64,000 nt of DNA from Pseudobdellovibrionaceae bacterium. Lineage in GTDB: Bacteria > Bdellovibrionota > Bdellovibrionia > Bdellovibrionales > Bdellovibrionaceae. The stretch spans positions 1,178,001-1,242,000 of the forward strand of contig JADJYV010000013.1 of assembly GCA_016719575.1 (NCBI GenBank). Reading direction: 5' to 3'. Positions 62,101 through 64,000 of the stretch are shown in pieces (the stretch's first letter is position 1; each line of letters begins with the position of its first letter). A program made the translations under genes and the position numbers. The notes below the pieces were generated by a model, which saw only the letters and a list, made by a program, of their open reading frames with translations, was not told where the DNA came from and searched no databases.

Positions 62101-62324
62101 CCTCGCATAGAGGACTCAACTGGGAAGGTCACCGTTCTTTCAATCTCTTCAGGAGCAAGACCTTCAATGATTGTATTGATCTGAACCTGATTGTTTGTGA
62201 TGTCGGGGACGGCATCAATCGGTAAGTGTTGAAAGCTGTAGACTCCTGCTACAACAAGCAAAACGGTTAAAAAGAGAACAACGCCGCGATTGTAAATTGA
62301 GAAATGAATTATTTTGTTCAACAT
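59190..62324 (-). CDS. czcA: heavy-metal RND exporter, CzcA-like
   Basis: A 1,044-residue inner-membrane RND pump with the usual N-terminal segment (LPIDAVPDITNNQVQI), two large periplasmic domains and 12 spans. The proton-relay helix near 405-417 reads DFGIIVDGTVIVLDN, with the two Asp residues kept but Asp in place of the final Glu of the HME-RND consensus. AVPDITNNQVQ and SRIGTSEVATDPMG are typical of CzcA. Substrate most likely Zn, Co or Cd. The gene follows the short CzcB-like gene by 14 bases. Confidence 0.94.
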   Translation of the reverse strand: MLNKIIHFSIYNRGVVLFLTVLLVVAGVYSFQHLPIDAVPDITNNQVQINTIIEGLAPEEIERTVTFPVESSMRGVAGVEQVRSITRFGLSQVTVIFKDSVDIFRARQLVTERLQGVSGDLPTSAKPELGPISTGLGEIYQFVLDFKEKKQGDERVKQLMELKALQDWFVKPRLLTVEGVAEINTSGGFEKQYHVQPDPKKMASFGIHFEDIGEALEKINKNVGGGYVEQTAEQFLIQGVGLIKDPKAIERVPVKSLESFKVVTIGDIARVTLGKELRTGSATYDGEEVVLGTVMMLLGENSRTVSTRVHTKIEEIRKTLPKDVEVTTVYNRSDLVNATLGTVEHNLLMGAILVTIILLILLGNIRAALITAITIPLSLLATFLVMKPLGISGNLMSLGALDFGIIVDGTVIVLDNCVRFLHDRAKSLGRNLSKEEVKKAVYESTVEIRQAAGFGQFIIVMVFLPVFALTGVEGKMFIPMAATFAIAVMMAFILSFTTAPALASIFLSGKTEDKEPKLMEWIRKAYVPFFEFAYKRKNLTMGVGLLSVVLGVALFMTRGAEFLPQLSEGSFAFHMIRPVNASLSQSVEFQRKADKVVETFPEVSHVFSRIGTSEVATDPMGVNVSDTYIMLKSRDDWPEVDGKKRTFQSLVSLMVEKLEKEIPGQTYLASQPIQMRFNELLEGTRADVAVKVFGPDLDKLVEFAKKTQEIVAKIQGAGDVEVDLAGTSPVLRIEPNEASLSAYNGSVKDVLDTVSIALGGQEAGFLYEGERKFPIVVRLGNDLRSDLSTIKDLPVGVGPNVLVPLGKLADISFKETYGSVNRENSNRRTAVLINLRGRDTESFVLEAQKAVETQLKLPDGYYLEWGGNFKNLEQARSRLLILAPIALALVLMMIYAAFGSVAQTFLIFACIPMALVGGVIGLILNGLPFSISAGIGFIALSGIAVLNGVVLVNFFNQLQAEGKTGKELVLSGTLVRLRPVLMTALVAVFGFIPMMVSTGIGAEVQKPLASVVIGGIISSTLLTLIVLPILFSRFESRMKGRVAH

Positions 62325-62338
62325 AAATTAAGCTCCAA

Positions 62339-62941
62339 TTAGTGTGAGTGGCCTTCAGGAGCGCCACCAAATGCGGCAATCTCTGCGATTCTTAAGAATC
62401 CAAGACCCGTGATGGCGATTTCGTCGCCGCTTTTGAGGTCTTTCGAGCGGATGGAGATTTTGTTTCCGGAGCGATCGATCTGGTCAAAATCGATTCGTTT
62501 ATAGAAACCCGCGCGGTAGCGGTAGAGATTAACTTCAAGGCCCGCTGTGACCACGGCATCTTTTGGAATTTCAAAGGAACTTGCGGCTGTAATTTTGAAT
62601 TTTTGAATCTCAAAATTCTTCTCGGCTTCTGGCGAGAGTTTGATTCCCTCATCCTCGCTCGCAGCTAAAATTCCTTTATTTGGGCCGACCTGAGGGTTCT
62701 CCTCTTCGCCATGAGCGTGCTCATCACCGTGGCCATGATCTTTTGGCTCTTCGTCAGAGTGCTTGTGTTCAGCCTCATGATCTTCACCCTTTTTTTCTTC
62801 ATGAGCCCCGTGTTCCTCATGCTTGGGTGATTCAGCTTTAGGCTTCTTTTCAGATGCGTGATCGTGTTCGTCACTCGCCTGGACGTTGCCAACGATTACA
62901 AATATGGTTAGTAGGCCAATTGCAAAATAATAGTTTTTCAT
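62339..62941 (-). CDS. shortened His-rich membrane-fusion-like protein (CzcB-like)
   Basis: A 200-residue periplasmic protein with a signal peptide (IGLLTIFVIVGNVQA). Residues about 22-85 are a run of His, Glu, Asp and Lys (HGAHEEKKGEDHEAEHKH, 18 residues within it). The second half resembles only the beta-barrel and membrane-proximal parts of RND adaptors (FEIPKDAVVTAGLEVNLYRY, LKSGDEIAITGLG). The coiled-coil hairpin and lipoyl-like domains of a normal CzcB (about 350-500 residues) are missing. It lies between czcC (ATGA overlap) and czcA, so it takes the adaptor's place. Confidence 0.72.
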   Translation of the reverse strand: MKNYYFAIGLLTIFVIVGNVQASDEHDHASEKKPKAESPKHEEHGAHEEKKGEDHEAEHKHSDEEPKDHGHGDEHAHGEEENPQVGPNKGILAASEDEGIKLSPEAEKNFEIQKFKITAASSFEIPKDAVVTAGLEVNLYRYRAGFYKRIDFDQIDRSGNKISIRSKDLKSGDEIAITGLGFLRIAEIAAFGGAPEGHSH

Positions 62942-64000
62942 AAAATCACCTCATTAAATTTGTTATCTATGATGAGAATTCGTCCCAATGCTTCGAGAGC
63001 TTCAAGCTCTGAGGCATTTCTTCTCTCGCCGAGGTCAAAAAGTTGTCTGTGAGCTTCGATCACGAGAGAGCTTGGAACGAGACCTTTGAAGAATTGTTTT
63101 TCAAGTTGTTCGTGTTTTTCGTTTACAATGTTAAGGCTAAGGGAAGTTTTAAGACTTTGAATCGTCTGATTGTAACGGTTCACAAGTTCTGCGCGTGTTG
63201 CAGCCGATTTTCTTTTCGCTAGGTCTGCTCCCATCTCAGCTTCTAAAAGTCTCTGAGAACTGTAAGCCCGGCCTGCGCCGTTTTGACTAAACACTGGCAA
63301 CGGCATTGATAAACCAAAACCCACAAATGTCGTTGTTTCACCGTTTTCTTTAACTGTTTTCATCGAAGGGCCAATTTTAAGATCCGGCCACGATTCTCCT
63401 TCCGATTTTTGCTTCTGACTTCTTGCAAGCTTGAGATCAGCCAGAGCCGCGCGCACTTGCGGAGATTCTTCGCTTGATGAAGCATTTTCGACCGAGGGCC
63501 ATGTCTGTTTCGCGGGAGGGAGGTTCTTTGACAAAAGGGTTCTTGAAAGTCCGGTAATGGCCGTGAGTGCTTGAAAGAGCTTTTCTTCATCAGCCTTTAA
63601 TTTTGTAAGCCTGAGCTGATGATCAGCGAGTGACATCTTAAAGACGGACAAAGACACATCTTGTTCAGGCGACAATGCTGGACGTTTTTGAAACTGCCTT
63701 ACAATTTTAGAAAACGTCTCAACCGATTCCTCTTCTATGTGAATTTCACTTTTGAGATGAGAAAGTCGATAGAGGCTTAGCATGAGTTCTAGTCTTGCCT
63801 GGTAAACTCCCAGGTCTCGGCCAGCCATTGCTCTTTCAGTTTCACTTTGAGCTTCGTTTATTAGTGCGTCCCTCTTGCCCCCAAGCCTCAAGGTAAATAG
63901 AAGAGATGCATTAGTCTCAGACCTTTCAGAGCCCTTTGAAACGGTATCAGCATCAAGCTCAGGGTTTAGCCACTGACTAGCGACACCTTCTAGTTTTTGG
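62938..64000 (-). CDS. czcC: outer-membrane factor of the metal RND pump, CzcC-like (5' end outside window)
   Basis: The reading frame is open to the right edge, beyond the TTG at 63891, and reads QKLEGVASQWLNPELDADTV at the edge, then LLFTLRLGGKRDALI; the NPEL and LGGKR pattern is typical of CzcC. The protein is alpha-helical with two TolC-like repeats (LMLSLYRLSHLKSEI; SQRLLEAEMG) and should form the outer-membrane channel. Partial at the N-terminus, at least 353 residues. It overlaps the short CzcB-like gene (ATGA). Confidence 0.88.
   Translation of the reverse strand, partial: QKLEGVASQWLNPELDADTVSKGSERSETNASLLFTLRLGGKRDALINEAQSETERAMAGRDLGVYQARLELMLSLYRLSHLKSEIHIEEESVETFSKIVRQFQKRPALSPEQDVSLSVFKMSLADHQLRLTKLKADEEKLFQALTAITGLSRTLLSKNLPPAKQTWPSVENASSSEESPQVRAALADLKLARSQKQKSEGESWPDLKIGPSMKTVKENGETTTFVGFGLSMPLPVFSQNGAGRAYSSQRLLEAEMGADLAKRKSAATRAELVNRYNQTIQSLKTSLSLNIVNEKHEQLEKQFFKGLVPSSLVIEAHRQLFDLGERRNASELEALEALGRILIIDNKFNEVIL

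Larger units (their letters stand above)
47588..64000. mobile_element. putative integrated genomic island after tRNA-Ser, right end outside the window
   Basis: Directly after the tRNA-Ser 3' end the gene content changes from housekeeping genes to an XRE regulator, ArdA antirestriction protein, unknown small genes, long non-coding structured DNA, an AbiE-like pair, a sulfur module and metal-resistance genes. ArdA is typical of conjugative elements. No tyrosine integrase and no second copy of the tRNA 3' end (such as TTCGAATCTCGCATCCTCC) is seen up to 64000, so the right boundary and the type of element are unknown; the core genes might resume anywhere in the metal block. Confidence 0.55.

Noticed and set aside
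1..64000. CRISPR array
   Set aside because: No regularly spaced direct repeats of 20-40 bases were seen, and no cas gene.
1..64000. Insertion sequence or transposase gene
   Set aside because: No DDE or serine transposase motif was recognised in any translated frame; the island has only the regulator and ArdA as mobility signs.

Overview
The window looks like a Gram-negative chromosome of the Bdellovibrio type (Bdellovibrionota or another deltaproteobacterial-like lineage). This rests on inference: menaquinone genes, LPS heptose synthesis (hldD), AmpG, RND/TolC-type export, lipoproteins, a moderate AT-leaning composition and a family mix that recalls Bdellovibrio. No species is claimed.

Core chromosome, about 1-47,500. 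Bases 1-10,200 hold almost the whole route from central metabolism to menaquinone: menF-menD-menH on the minus strand, DAHP synthase and ubiE/menG on the plus strand, then a tightly overlapping minus-strand shikimate operon aroB-aroA-aro(K-D-E)-aroC. The third gene of that operon fuses shikimate kinase, type I dehydroquinase and shikimate dehydrogenase, so the operon has the same order (B-A-K-D-E) as the five domains of the eukaryotic AROM protein. Next come ung, a possible ribosome-hibernation protein, an M14 peptidase, lexA with a palindromic operator, an esterase, an S41 protease, hldD, a long aromatic amino acid hydroxylase and a TrmJ-like methyltransferase. Bases 19,926-25,069 encode a probable ion-driven membrane machine: a MotB/OmpA-like stator with a long coiled coil, a TolQ/MotA-like channel, and an FHA coiled-coil membrane protein. 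A Pif1-like helicase and a HAD nucleotidase follow. Bases 28,842-33,515 are a CoA-precursor operon (panG-like, panB, panC, coaBC, coaX, panD), followed by an ABC-F ATPase. A minus-strand group (tesA, lipase-type ABC ATPase and permease, sua5, plsC) comes after a Gly-rich RRM protein whose terminator overlaps the tesA start. YajQ, SlyD, an HNH nuclease, an adenosine-deaminase-like enzyme, an AmpG-like transporter and a lipoprotein complete the core.

Accessory region, about 47,588 to the right edge. It starts directly after the tRNA-Ser(GGA) gene and looks like an integrated mobile island: an XRE regulator, a basic small protein, ArdA antirestriction protein, a duplicated-repeat protein, a structured GC-rich non-coding stretch, a 52-residue membrane peptide with its own ribosome-site hairpin and terminator, and an AbiE-like two-gene module behind a 34-bp perfect palindrome. 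The cargo follows: a sulfur module (ArsR-rhodanese regulator with an operator lying inside its promoter, an MFS transporter, and a rhodanese/metallo-beta-lactamase enzyme broken by one frameshift), then a divalent-metal resistance block on the minus strand (czcC, a shortened His-rich czcB, czcA, two small secreted proteins, a P-type ATPase and another secreted protein). No integrase or second attachment site lies in the window, so the right end of the island is beyond base 64,000.

All calls come from reading translations and motifs; no database search was run. Start codons were changed from the longest open frame where a Shine-Dalgarno site, an ATGA overlap or family length supported it.
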